Positions 32,308 to 41,558 of a stretch of DNA of 49,643 nt are shown one piece after another (positions within the stretch are counted from its first letter, which is position 1; every line of letters starts with the position of its first letter). The stretch comes from an uncultured Clostridia bacterium (GTDB taxonomy: Bacteria; Bacillota; Clostridia; TANB77; CAG-465), in assembly GCA_944387385.1 (NCBI GenBank), contig CALXES010000011.1, positions 1 to 49,643 on the forward strand. Reading direction: 5' to 3'. The position numbers and the translations under genes were made by a program. Below the pieces are notes generated by a model. The model saw only the letters and a list, made by a program, of their open reading frames with translations, made no database searches and was not told where the DNA came from.

Positions 32308-32355
32308 TAACATAACTAACTATGTTATGTATATACTGCAACAATATATGTTGTA
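32308..32355 (+). promoter_or_regulatory. Two tandem hairpins in the S1-domain gene leader
   Basis: TAACATA (32308-32314) pairs with TATGTTA (32321-32327). TGCAACA (32337-32343) pairs with TGTTGTA (32349-32355, one G-U). No T-run follows; the GGGGGG ribosome site comes 6 bases after the second. They may be a binding site for the encoded RNA-binding protein (autoregulation); this is inference. Confidence 0.45.
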
Positions 32356-32373
32356 AGATCAGGGGGGAAAATT

Positions 32374-33147
32374 ATGAAAAACTTGTTAAAAAGCCGTATA
32401 CAAAATTTTTGGCTTTTTACAAAGGATAAGGAGGTGCAAGCTCTTGTTATTGGATACGATTATGTAACTGGTAACTTAGTAGCACAATTAGGTACAAAAA
32501 GAGCATTACTTGCTCCAGAGGATATAACAATATATCAAAAAAAGAACGTCCTTGATGAGGAAATACATAGGTTATTAGGTTCTACAATAACTTGTAATAT
32601 AATTGGAAAAAATGATAATGATATATTGATATCTAGAAAGTCTGTAATGCAAAAAAGAATACAAAAATACAACAAGGGACAAATTGTTGAGGCAACCATT
32701 GTATCTGCTTCAAATAAAGCTTTATTTTTAGAATTTGATGAAGGACTTAGTGGTATAATGTATACTAATCAACTAACATCTTCTAAGGTAAAAAAACCTT
32801 TAGACCTTTATGAAATTGGTGACAAAATAAAGTGTGTTATCACTAAGAAAAAAGAAGATGAAGGGTATTTTGAACTTTCAAGAGTTGCTCTTTATAAGAC
32901 AGTAAAACTAAACATTGAACATGGGCACACGCTATTATGCAAAATCACTAAAAAACTAGATGATAGCACAGGATACTTTGTGGAAGTACTACAAAACCCT
33001 ATGTATTCTGGTATTTTTGACCTAAATCAGTATAATTATAAACACAATTATAGAATAGGAGAAATTCTAAATCTAAAAGTTGTGGACATAACTGATAATA
33101 AGCACTTGCGCCTAAGAACATTACATACTAATAAAGAAGTGTTGTAA
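32374..33147 (+). CDS. Protein with S1-like RNA-binding domains
   Basis: The 257-residue protein shows two to three OB-fold repeats of the S1 type. The middle one is clearest (about 95-170: K-G-Q-I-V-E-A-T-I-V-S-A-S-N-K-A-L-F-L-E-F, then G-D-K-I-K-C-V-I-T). It is too short for a canonical ribosomal S1 with four to six repeats, and resembles the S1-like proteins of Clostridia that help mRNA binding. It has its own promoter, a structured leader and a terminator, all signs of a separately controlled gene. Confidence 0.75.
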   Translation: MKNLLKSRIQNFWLFTKDKEVQALVIGYDYVTGNLVAQLGTKRALLAPEDITIYQKKNVLDEEIHRLLGSTITCNIIGKNDNDILISRKSVMQKRIQKYNKGQIVEATIVSASNKALFLEFDEGLSGIMYTNQLTSSKVKKPLDLYEIGDKIKCVITKKKEDEGYFELSRVALYKTVKLNIEHGHTLLCKITKKLDDSTGYFVEVLQNPMYSGIFDLNQYNYKHNYRIGEILNLKVVDITDNKHLRLRTLHTNKEVL

Positions 33148-33167
33148 CAACAACACTTTCTTTTTTT
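33137..33167 (+). terminator. Terminator of the S1-domain gene
   Basis: AAGTGTTGT (33137-33145), AACA loop, ACAACACTT (33150-33158), then TCTTTTTTT. It overlaps the stop codon. Confidence 0.8.
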
Positions 33168-33222
33168 AACAATTTATATTAAATTTCATATAATATAATA
33201 AATTGATTTGAGGTGAATATAT

Positions 33223-33543
33223 ATGGAAACTTTATGCTATGACTTAGCTATTAGACAAATTAAATGTCAAAATGGAATTTCAGTAACAACAGATAATATT
33301 TATACAAATATTGAAAATCAATCACAAATTCTTCTGTCCTATGGATATGTTCTAAATGTCCTATCTAAAAATACAAATAGCATAACCATTTCTTTATATA
33401 ATTTTGAACTACTAGATACAGTAAAATTTAATATTCCAAATAACACATATAAATCTTTTGATTTACCACTTTTTAATGGAACATATATTCTACTTATAGG
33501 ATCAGTTAAAAATACCTGTCCTTGTCCTAGACTGTTGAGGTGA
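33223..33543 (+). CDS. Hypothetical small beta-rich protein, first of a tandem pair
   Basis: The 106-residue protein has no signal peptide or membrane helix and alternating hydrophobic residues suggesting a beta-sandwich. It shares a Y-x-L-N-V-L-S core and S-I-x-I repeats with the next gene, so the two are paralogues. Its end is cysteine-rich (C-P-C-P). A GAGGTG site precedes the ATG. Its stop TGA lies inside the GAGGTGA ribosome site of the next gene, implying coupled translation. No family recognised. Confidence 0.6.
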   Translation: METLCYDLAIRQIKCQNGISVTTDNIYTNIENQSQILLSYGYVLNVLSKNTNSITISLYNFELLDTVKFNIPNNTYKSFDLPLFNGTYILLIGSVKNTCPCPRLLR

Positions 33544-33550
33544 TTAATAT

Positions 33551-33826
33551 ATGAATGTAGATTTAAGTATAAATGATACATACTGTACACAATGCTATAA
33601 AAATTCTATTGAAAAAAACGTAAATATCACTTCAAGAGATACTTCAATTGAACTACAAAATAACTATTTTTTAAATGTTTTATCCGTTTCAAGTAATACA
33701 TGTAGTATTTTAATTCAAAATGGCAATTGTGTGATAATCAGAAATATTTTAAATGGTGTTGAAACAAGTATTCTTATTCCTTCAAGTTGCTCTCATATTC
33801 TTACAATAACATGTACACATGAATAA
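33551..33826 (+). CDS. Hypothetical small cysteine-containing protein, second of a tandem pair
   Basis: The 91-residue protein resembles its upstream neighbour (N-Y-F-L-N-V-L-S, S-I-L-I) but adds a C-x2-C near the start (C-T-Q-C) and four more cysteines, including C-T near the end. There is no signal peptide. The pattern of small, beta-rich, cysteine-bearing tandem proteins occurs among coat or surface-layer components, but nothing here proves that. Its stop lies in the terminator stem shared with smpB. Confidence 0.6.
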   Translation: MNVDLSINDTYCTQCYKNSIEKNVNITSRDTSIELQNNYFLNVLSVSSNTCSILIQNGNCVIIRNILNGVETSILIPSSCSHILTITCTHE

Positions 33827-33853
33827 AAGCTAGTATAAAAAATACTAGCTTTT
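33825..33853. terminator. Bidirectional terminator between the small-protein pair and smpB
   Basis: AAAAGCTAGTAT (33825-33836), A5 loop, ATACTAGCTTTT (33842-33853). The stem overlaps the last bases of both convergent genes. Confidence 0.85.
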
Positions 33854-34306
33854 AAATATATTCATTTGCTTTTTTGCTTCTTTTTCTTTTAAAGACTCTC
33901 TTTTATCATAAAGTTTTTTACCTTTGCATATACAAAGCTCTACTTTAAACCATCTTCCACTTGTATATATTCTAGAAGGAACTAAAGTATATCCACCTTG
34001 CTTTATATAATTTAATATTTTTAAGATTTCTTTTTTGTGTACTAAAAGCTTTCTATCTCTTGTAGGATTTACATTATATATGTTTCCATGTTCATAAGGA
34101 CTAATATGCACATTTTTTAATATAATCTCATTATTTCTTATAAGAGCAAAACTATCCTTTAAATTACACATTCCTTCTCTAATAGATTTTACTTCTGTTC
34201 CTTTAAGTTCTATTCCACATTCAATTTTATCTATAATATCATATTTAAAATTAATTTCTCTATTTTTTATCTGTATATTATTTTTGTCTACAAACTGCTT
34301 TTTCAT
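33845..34306 (-). CDS. smpB: SsrA-binding protein SmpB
   Basis: SmpB brings tmRNA to stalled ribosomes. The 153-residue protein has the conserved start of the fold (I-K-N-R-E-I-N-F-K-Y-D-I-I-D-K-I-E-C-G-I-E-L-K-G-T-E-V-K-S broken over two strands), N-L-K-D-S-F-A and the C-terminal K-K-L-Y-D-K-R-E-S-L-K-E-K-E-A. No tmRNA gene is visible in this window. It lies 11 bases downstream of the exported coiled-coil protein gene. Confidence 0.97.
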   Translation of the reverse strand: MKKQFVDKNNIQIKNREINFKYDIIDKIECGIELKGTEVKSIREGMCNLKDSFALIRNNEIILKNVHISPYEHGNIYNVNPTRDRKLLVHKKEILKILNYIKQGGYTLVPSRIYTSGRWFKVELCICKGKKLYDKRESLKEKEAKKQMNIFKS

Positions 34307-34317
34307 TTAATCTCCTA

Positions 34318-35877
34318 TTAACTTTCTAAAACTTTTTTTAATGTATCATTATAAAGCTTAGTTATTTTCTTATTGTTATTTGAAAGCTCACTTATCTCCT
34401 GTCTTAAAAGCCTAATTAAATCTTCTAATTCAATTGTTGAATCAATATTATTTTCATCTATATATTTTTCTAAGTTTTCTGGTAAATCTATATAAATATA
34501 TTTAGTATATGTAAATATATCATTATTTATATCAATACCAGAGTCAATCTCAGCTATTATAGAAGAGACCTTATCATTACTATCTTTAAGTAACATATTT
34601 ATATTACTTGTGTAAAAATTATACTCTCTTTTTATTACATCCTTATATGTATTATATAACTCATCTATTTTAGTAGAATTTTCTTCGATTTTTTGTGTTT
34701 TTTCTTGTTCTAACTCTTCCTTAGTCTTTTGATCTTGCTCTGTAGTCTCTTCACTACTCTCCTCTTTACTACTTAAAGTATCTTTATAATCTTCAATCTT
34801 CGTATTTAAATCATCTAAAACTGTATTCATATAATCAAGAGTAGCTTCAGATGTAACTTCATAATTTACCGTAGTAACAGTTTCTTCTGTATTTTCATCT
34901 ACCTTTTTAGTAGTTGTAGATTTTTCAATATATGAATCCATCTTATCAATTCTATTTTCATATCTTGAAGCTATATCTTCAAGTAATGCTAAGTAATCAA
35001 TCTCTTCTAAGTTTTCTTCATATGCCTTTGTAATTTGAGTACTAAAGTCTATCACATCGGACTCATTAGTTAAAGACTCTTTCATTAAATTATTAAGGTC
35101 TTCATCTAATATCAAAGTATTTTTTGAAGCGACATTTATATTATATAATTCATCTGACAAGGTATTATATGTTTCTTTATATTCTGTTACATCAACACCT
35201 AAAAATTCTAATTTTTTAATTTCATCTGATATAGTTTCCAAATCGTCTGTTACTTTTCTTACTCTATCTCTAACATCTTTAATATTAGCTTTCTTAGTCT
35301 CACTAATATAGTCTCTAAAAATGTTATTAGTTTGTGTTTCAATATAGTCTTCAACACTATTTACTTGAGATAAATACTGTATACTTTTTACTAAAGTAAG
35401 CTTTAGTTGTGCTAAAGTCATAGTATCATCTATATCATATTCTTTAGTTGAAACTACAATAGCGCCTAAATAAGATTCTGGTAATCTTATCTTTTTATTT
35501 TTAACTATATCTCTTATTGAATATTTCTCTGCAACATCAGTTGTAGATATATCTCTTTTTACTCTAAGTTTATTATCTACTACAGCAGTAAGTCCAAACA
35601 TTGGTGCATCCATATTTAATCTTATTGCTGGATAATAATCAAATTCCTTCTGCTCTTTAGAATTTGCTATATCTTTATCTATTTCACGTAGTTTAGACTC
35701 AATTTCAGTTAAATATTCTTCTATTAATAATAATATATTCTCTTTTTCTTCCTTATCACTAAGTTTATCTGTATCTTCCTCAGTACTTTGCTCTTCTTCT
35801 GCATACAAAACTGGAGTGATGCAGCTAAAAGAGATCGTAATTACTAGTGCTATGAATAAAAACTTAATTTTTTTCAT
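34318..35877 (-). CDS. Exported coiled-coil protein
   Basis: The protein has 519 residues. A signal peptide (about 1-27, ending V-L-Y-A) leads to an acidic segment, a compact middle part (about 75-165, with Y-L-G-A-I-V-V-S-T-K-E-Y) and long charged heptad-like stretches (about 175-270, 290-420, 470-515) of coiled-coil character. No anchor motif or catalytic signature is seen. It could be a structural envelope protein. It precedes smpB and follows two membrane-protein genes in the same direction. Function unknown. Confidence 0.65.
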   Translation of the reverse strand: MKKIKFLFIALVITISFSCITPVLYAEEEQSTEEDTDKLSDKEEKENILLLIEEYLTEIESKLREIDKDIANSKEQKEFDYYPAIRLNMDAPMFGLTAVVDNKLRVKRDISTTDVAEKYSIRDIVKNKKIRLPESYLGAIVVSTKEYDIDDTMTLAQLKLTLVKSIQYLSQVNSVEDYIETQTNNIFRDYISETKKANIKDVRDRVRKVTDDLETISDEIKKLEFLGVDVTEYKETYNTLSDELYNINVASKNTLILDEDLNNLMKESLTNESDVIDFSTQITKAYEENLEEIDYLALLEDIASRYENRIDKMDSYIEKSTTTKKVDENTEETVTTVNYEVTSEATLDYMNTVLDDLNTKIEDYKDTLSSKEESSEETTEQDQKTKEELEQEKTQKIEENSTKIDELYNTYKDVIKREYNFYTSNINMLLKDSNDKVSSIIAEIDSGIDINNDIFTYTKYIYIDLPENLEKYIDENNIDSTIELEDLIRLLRQEISELSNNNKKITKLYNDTLKKVLES

Positions 35878-35955
35878 TTGTACACTCCTTCTTTTTGCTC
35901 ACTTATTATATCATGATAATTGCAATATGTAAAGTTATAATGTTTTTAATATAGG

Positions 35956-36816
35956 CTAATCAAGAAATGTTGAAAAATGAAAATCAGAAATAGAAATATT
36001 TTCATATATCTCATTTAAAAGATAATTTATTTTAGCATCTATATTTGTACCATTTTTCAAATATCCTTCTTTTTTATTAATCATCATAAGCTCAGCAAAA
36101 ATCTCTGCTCTATCTTCCCTTGGTGAAACCTTAGAATATTTAGTTAAAAAGTATGCATTTTTATTTTCATCATCTGTTGCATATTTATTGTATACAAACT
36201 CTTCTGTTAACTTACTAATATCTTTTTCATAGTCAAATCCAGATGGATTATATGAGTTCCACGCATAATATAAGTATTTTACTTTATCTGCCATATAATA
36301 CTCTAGTACATGAAAAAACTCATGATGAAAAGCTCTTTCAAAATCTATATCATTACTTAAATATATCCTATACTGATTTAATGTATTTTTTGATGCCAAT
36401 GCTATATTGTTATCATTAAAATTTGACACTAATAGTATATGCAAATTATATCCATCATTTTTGAATATAGAAAATACATCTTTTGGATATTTTTTTAAAG
36501 CATTATATATTATTTTAGTGTTGTTATTTACTATATTTATATCATCTTGAATATTTGCATTTACAGATGATAAAAAGCTTTTTGCCTCTTCACCATATTC
36601 AATTATAATTCCATACTCATTTTTTATTTTATTAATATAGTATTTGTTCTCCTGCTCTACATTACTCTCAACATTCTTTTGATATAATATTTCCTCAAAC
36701 CCATTTGAAATATTTAGCTCTTTATATACAAGTATTGTTATTCCAACAAAACAAGAAAAAATCAAAAAATATGTAAAGATAGACAGTTTTTCTTTTCTTA
36801 TAGCTTTTCTTTGCAT
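35956..36816 (-). CDS. Membrane-anchored zincin-like metalloprotease
   Basis: The 286-residue protein has one membrane helix (about 12-32) and an extracellular domain with H-E-F-F-H (165-169) and, about 75 residues on, E-D-R-A-E-I-F-A-E (third-ligand Glu candidates at 238 and 242). This is the gluzincin-like HExxH...E arrangement. The ATG at 36816 has GGAGG seven bases upstream; an ATG four codons earlier overlaps it. It lies 17 bases after the membrane protein gene at 36834-37874. Substrate unknown. Confidence 0.75.
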   Translation of the reverse strand: MQRKAIRKEKLSIFTYFLIFSCFVGITILVYKELNISNGFEEILYQKNVESNVEQENKYYINKIKNEYGIIIEYGEEAKSFLSSVNANIQDDINIVNNNTKIIYNALKKYPKDVFSIFKNDGYNLHILLVSNFNDNNIALASKNTLNQYRIYLSNDIDFERAFHHEFFHVLEYYMADKVKYLYYAWNSYNPSGFDYEKDISKLTEEFVYNKYATDDENKNAYFLTKYSKVSPREDRAEIFAELMMINKKEGYLKNGTNIDAKINYLLNEIYENISISDFHFSTFLD

Positions 36817-36833
36817 TTTATCCTCCATATAAT

Positions 36834-37874
36834 TTAATCAAAATACTCAATATTTAAAGCTCTCATAATGTATTCATATGGTTCTTCTTGTGATTCTTCC
36901 AACATTTTATTATACCCTGACATAAATACATATGAAGATAGACTGCTCTGTGAGTTTTGTGAAGACTCCAATGTAAGTTTTATTTGCTCAATTTTATCAA
37001 AATCATCTACATTTTTTAAATTTTCTAAATAATTAACAACTTCTTTTGAGTAATTTTCTATTTCTTGCTTACTAATACTATCAATTTTTTTACTAAAATT
37101 AATTGTAAGTATATTTGTATTAGAATTAGATACATATACATTTATATATTGTTTATCATTATATATCTGAGAAATCTTTTCATTTAAAATTCTAGATATT
37201 CTATCTCCTACTTTTTCCTGATAGTCATCTTGAATATTATCCATATCTTTTAAATAAACTGTAAACTTACCTGTTACGTTATTTGATAGTGTATCCTGTG
37301 CATAAAATACATATCTTGGATTATTAAACGAAAAAATATAATTTGCAGATATCACTTTAAATCTGCTTCCTGAACTATACTCAGTTATAAAATAGCTTTT
37401 TAAACTATCTTTTGAAGAAAAATATGTAAAATAATTTCCGTTTAAAATGGATGAAAAAACTACAGCAACAACAAATGATATTAAAGAAATACTTCCACAT
37501 TTTACTTTTTCGTTTTTTATCTTTTTACCAACATTTCTCTTCTTTTTAGATAATCTATAAAATCTTTTTATGCTCCAACCAAAAATTTCACCTAACATTG
37601 TTAAAGACATAACTTTTAATGTAACTAGTATATTATCAAGTATTAGTGCAGGTGCTTTCATCTGCAATAAAATAATTGCAATAATTCCGCTAAAAATACT
37701 TGTCATTATTTTTTTACCAAACAAAATTTGTCCAATAATACCAACAATAAAGGATATTGGTATCATTGAAATATAAATATTATCTACTAAACAAAGATAA
37801 ACTGATAAAATAAGAAAAATACTGTAAACTACTGCTTCTAAATATTTTCTTATCATACTATTATTCTTTTTCAA
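36834..37874 (-). CDS. Hypothetical multipass membrane protein with an extracellular domain
   Basis: The product has 346 residues. It has about four hydrophobic segments within residues 10-110 and a fifth near 130-148, then an external domain of about 200 residues with no cysteine. No family is recognised. Translation probably starts at the TTG at 37874, which has GAGGTG seven bases upstream; the in-frame GTG at 37883 is inside that site. It is transcribed together with the downstream zincin gene, so the pair may act together. Confidence 0.6.
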   Translation of the reverse strand: MKKNNSMIRKYLEAVVYSIFLILSVYLCLVDNIYISMIPISFIVGIIGQILFGKKIMTSIFSGIIAIILLQMKAPALILDNILVTLKVMSLTMLGEIFGWSIKRFYRLSKKKRNVGKKIKNEKVKCGSISLISFVVAVVFSSILNGNYFTYFSSKDSLKSYFITEYSSGSRFKVISANYIFSFNNPRYVFYAQDTLSNNVTGKFTVYLKDMDNIQDDYQEKVGDRISRILNEKISQIYNDKQYINVYVSNSNTNILTINFSKKIDSISKQEIENYSKEVVNYLENLKNVDDFDKIEQIKLTLESSQNSQSSLSSYVFMSGYNKMLEESQEEPYEYIMRALNIEYFD

Positions 37875-37995
37875 GGCAATCACCTCATTTATTTAATTAT
37901 ATATTAAATAACAAAATATAGCAATTAGATTATATTTAAATTAATAAGATGAATACTTTTTTAGAAACACAAATATAATATTACGAGGTAAAATT

Positions 37996-39129
37996 ATGAG
38001 AAGAACAATAAAAATAATTCTGTTTACATTATCTATTCTTTTTATTTATCCCCAAAAAATTCTAGGTACTCAAATTCAATCTCCATCAGCAGTAGTCATA
38101 TGCGAAGATAGTGGACGTATTCTTTTTGAAAAAAATGCAAATGAAAGAAGAAAAATGGCATCTTTAACAAAACTTATGACCTCTATACTATTAGTTGAAA
38201 ATTGTGACTTAGATGAAAAAATTAAAGTTGCAAAAGAAGCTTGCTATATTGGAGGCTCAGAGGCTGGAATAAAACCTAATGAAGAAGTAAGTGCACAAAA
38301 TTTACTCTATGGTATGCTTCTTCCTTCTGGTAACGATTGTGCTATGGCCACTGCATATCATATAGGTGGAAATATTGAAAATTTTGCAGCTCTTATGAAC
38401 AAAAAAGCAAAAGAATTGGGATTAATTAATACAAGCTTTGATAATCCACATGGCTTAGATTCAGACAATCACTATACAACAGCTTATGAAATGGCACTAA
38501 TTGCAAGATATGCTAAAAGTTACGAATCAATATCTAAAGCAGTTTCTACTGTAGAAAAAGATGTAACATTTGGAGATAGAACAGTTCATTTACACAATAC
38601 CAACTCATTACTTAGAACTTATCCTTATACAACTGGTATGAAAACTGGATTTACAAATGGAGCCAATAGATGCCTTGTTGCCTCTGCTACTAACGACAAT
38701 CTAAATTTAATAGCCGTTGTTCTTGGCAGTGATACTTCCAAAATAAGATTTGAAGACGCAAAGACAATACTCGAAGACACATTTGATACATATAAATCAT
38801 ATGATATCTCTTCATTTTTAAATGTTTATATAGATATTCCGATAATTAAAGGGAAACAAGAAAGATACATCCGTACATATAGTGATAGCAAAATTGAAGC
38901 TTTAACAGAGGAAGAATACTCTAAAATATATGTATCACAAAATTTTCCACAAAACATTGAAGCACCAATTGAAAAAGGAACATATCTTGGAACATACACT
39001 GTAAGCATTGATGATGAAATCTTATACTCTAAAGAATTTTACTTAGAAGAAGATATTTTAAAAAAGACACCTCTAGATTACTTTAGTGAGAGTTTAAAAA
39101 ATATGTTTAACTCTTTAGAAGTAATATAA
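37996..39129 (+). CDS. D-alanyl-D-alanine carboxypeptidase (PBP5/DacA-DacF type)
   Basis: This enzyme removes the terminal D-Ala from peptidoglycan stem peptides. The 377-residue protein has a signal peptide (about 1-25), the S-L-T-K site (Ser56, Lys59), S-G-N (111-113), K-T-G (216-218) and a C-terminal PBP5 beta-domain ending in an amphipathic segment that holds it to the membrane. A GAGG site precedes the ATG. It is divergent from the membrane protein gene and has its own terminator. Confidence 0.94.
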   Translation: MRRTIKIILFTLSILFIYPQKILGTQIQSPSAVVICEDSGRILFEKNANERRKMASLTKLMTSILLVENCDLDEKIKVAKEACYIGGSEAGIKPNEEVSAQNLLYGMLLPSGNDCAMATAYHIGGNIENFAALMNKKAKELGLINTSFDNPHGLDSDNHYTTAYEMALIARYAKSYESISKAVSTVEKDVTFGDRTVHLHNTNSLLRTYPYTTGMKTGFTNGANRCLVASATNDNLNLIAVVLGSDTSKIRFEDAKTILEDTFDTYKSYDISSFLNVYIDIPIIKGKQERYIRTYSDSKIEALTEEEYSKIYVSQNFPQNIEAPIEKGTYLGTYTVSIDDEILYSKEFYLEEDILKKTPLDYFSESLKNMFNSLEVI

Positions 39130-39157
39130 AAAAGTACCTCATAAGAGGTACTTTTTC
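39129..39157. terminator. Bidirectional terminator between the carboxypeptidase and pheT
   Basis: A-run plus GTACCTC (39134-39140), ATAA loop, GAGGTAC (39145-39151) plus T-run; 12 pairs in all. Confidence 0.85.
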
Positions 39158-41547
39158 TACTCTTCTATAACCATATTATTACTATTTAAGGCTTTTAAAA
39201 CTGTTTCTCTTTCTAAGTCAATTTGCTCTTTTGTTAAAGTATCTGTATAAGAACCAATCGTAAATCTAACAGTAACAGCCTTTTTATCTTCTAATTTTTC
39301 TTTGTTCTCATAAATATCTACAAGATTATATTCTATTAAATAATTCATATTAGAATCTCTTATTACTTTTTCAATATCTGAATACTTAGTGTCTTTATCT
39401 ACTATTAAAGACAAATCAAAATTAACTGTTTGATATTTTGATACTTCTTTATAATTAATTTCTCTTTTTAAAATCTCTCCAAGTGTATCAATTCTTAACT
39501 CTGCTACAACAATTGAAGCTTTTGAATTTATTGCATCTTTAATCTTTGGATGTAAAACAGAAATATATCCAAGTGAAGTATTATTTACAATAATTTCAAA
39601 ACTATTTACAGGATGCATCCAATTATTTTGAACACTATCTATGTTTTTATATTCCACATCTAAATTTTTATTTATTTTTACTATACTATCTATCATAGAC
39701 TTAACTTCATATGCAAGCTCTTTTTCAGTGTTTTTGCAGCTAGCTACTGCAAGACCTAAAACTTTATACTCATTTGCCTCTTTACCATCAAAATGATATT
39801 CAAATGTTCTACCTATTTCAAACACTCTACACTCTGACATATATTTTAAATTTTTATTCACAGCATAAAGCATTGTTGGAGCCATTTCTCTTCTTAAAGT
39901 GTTATCTAGCCTTACAATTCCATTTACAATTTTCAAATTATCTTTTACTTCAATTCCTAGCTCTTGATTTAGCTCTGTATTATACCAAACATAACTATGA
40001 ATCTCATTCATTCCATATTTTGCTGCAAGTAACTCCTTTGCTGAATATTCAAGTTCTCTTATTGGATCTTTTTGAACAGGAGAAACTTTCCAAAGATTTG
40101 TCTTAGCTTCTATATTATCATAACCATAAATTCTAGCTATCTCTTCAATTATATCTGCTTTTTGACTAACATCTTTAGTAGCTCTAAATGAAGGCACATC
40201 TACTGTTAGATTATCATTATCTACTTTTACACCAAACTCAAGATTTTTTAAAGTAGTAACTATATCTTCCATAGGAAGAACTTTGCCTATACTTCTATCA
40301 ATATAATCTTTATCTAAAGTAATTGTAATATGTGGATACTTTTCAATATATACATCTGAAAATGCTGAAGTAACTCTGATATCTTTATCTTCTTCTTTTA
40401 ATAATTTTATAAATCTAGCTATTGCAAGTTCAGTAAGTTCTGGATCTAGAGTCTTTTCATAACGAGCAGCCGCATCTGTCCTTAAGTCTAACTTACTTGC
40501 TGTTTTACGGATTGTAACTGCATTAAAGTTTGCTGACTCTAAAAATAGTGTTGTTGTATCATCTACAATCTCACTTGCAAGACCTCCCATAACACCAGCT
40601 ATACCAACAGGTTCTTTGTCATTATATATCATTAAAGTGCCTTTATCTAATTTTCTTACTTGTGAATCAAGAGTTGTAAATTCAGAATCTTCTTTTAAAG
40701 TTTTTACTTCAACACATGATACTTTTCTATTGTCATAAGCATGCATTGGTTGACCTAATTCGAGCATAATATAATTTGTCATATCTGCAAGAAGATTTAT
40801 ACTTCTCATTCCACAATAATAAAGTCTAACTTTCATTTTCCAAGAAGACTTAGCTTTAGTAACATTTTCTACTCTCATAGCGCTAAACCTTAGGCATAAT
40901 TGTTCATCATCTTGTGCTTCTACTCCAATACTTAATTTTTCTAAATCGTTATATAAAGCTAAATTTTCAATATCTAATGGCTTTAATTTTCTTTTAGTAA
41001 TTGCGGCAATCTCTCTAGCAATACCATAGTGTCCCCATAAATCTGGTCTATTTGTTAAAGATTTGTTATCTACTTCATATACAACATCATCAATAGGAAT
41101 TATATTTTTTATATCTTCACCAAGTTTTACATCATCATCTAATATAATTATTCCTGAGTGATCATCACTTATTCCTAGTTCCTTTTCAGATAAACACATA
41201 CCATTACTAATTTGTCCTGCAAGTGTTGCCTGTCCTATTTTTTGTCCATGTACAACACTTCCAACTTGTGCGTATGCAACCTTTGCTCCCTCTTTTACAT
41301 TAGGAGCTCCACAAATTACTTGTAGTTTTTCTTTACCTGTATCCACCATTAATTTATGTAATTTTTTTGAATTTTCGACATTTTCTACACTTAAAATTTT
41401 GGCAACAATAACTCCGCTTATATCTTGGCCATATTTAGTAATCCCTTCAACTTCAGCTGTTGACATTGTAAATTTATATATTAACTTATCTATATCTACT
41501 CCATCTAAATCTACGAAATCTTTAATCCAATTTATTGATATATACAT
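39157..41547 (-). CDS. pheT: Phenylalanine--tRNA ligase beta subunit
   Basis: The 796-residue subunit has the N-terminal tRNA-binding OB domain (about 40-150), B3/B4 editing domain (about 210-380), B5 (about 405-475), a catalytic-like core and the C-terminal anticodon-binding FDX-ACB domain (about 700-796). It pairs with PheS to charge tRNA-Phe and edits Tyr-tRNA. GGAGGG precedes the ATG; it lies 11 bases after pheS. Confidence 0.97.
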   Translation of the reverse strand: MYISINWIKDFVDLDGVDIDKLIYKFTMSTAEVEGITKYGQDISGVIVAKILSVENVENSKKLHKLMVDTGKEKLQVICGAPNVKEGAKVAYAQVGSVVHGQKIGQATLAGQISNGMCLSEKELGISDDHSGIIILDDDVKLGEDIKNIIPIDDVVYEVDNKSLTNRPDLWGHYGIAREIAAITKRKLKPLDIENLALYNDLEKLSIGVEAQDDEQLCLRFSAMRVENVTKAKSSWKMKVRLYYCGMRSINLLADMTNYIMLELGQPMHAYDNRKVSCVEVKTLKEDSEFTTLDSQVRKLDKGTLMIYNDKEPVGIAGVMGGLASEIVDDTTTLFLESANFNAVTIRKTASKLDLRTDAAARYEKTLDPELTELAIARFIKLLKEEDKDIRVTSAFSDVYIEKYPHITITLDKDYIDRSIGKVLPMEDIVTTLKNLEFGVKVDNDNLTVDVPSFRATKDVSQKADIIEEIARIYGYDNIEAKTNLWKVSPVQKDPIRELEYSAKELLAAKYGMNEIHSYVWYNTELNQELGIEVKDNLKIVNGIVRLDNTLRREMAPTMLYAVNKNLKYMSECRVFEIGRTFEYHFDGKEANEYKVLGLAVASCKNTEKELAYEVKSMIDSIVKINKNLDVEYKNIDSVQNNWMHPVNSFEIIVNNTSLGYISVLHPKIKDAINSKASIVVAELRIDTLGEILKREINYKEVSKYQTVNFDLSLIVDKDTKYSDIEKVIRDSNMNYLIEYNLVDIYENKEKLEDKKAVTVRFTIGSYTDTLTKEQIDLERETVLKALNSNNMVIEE

Positions 41548-41558
41548 TTTCTACCCTC

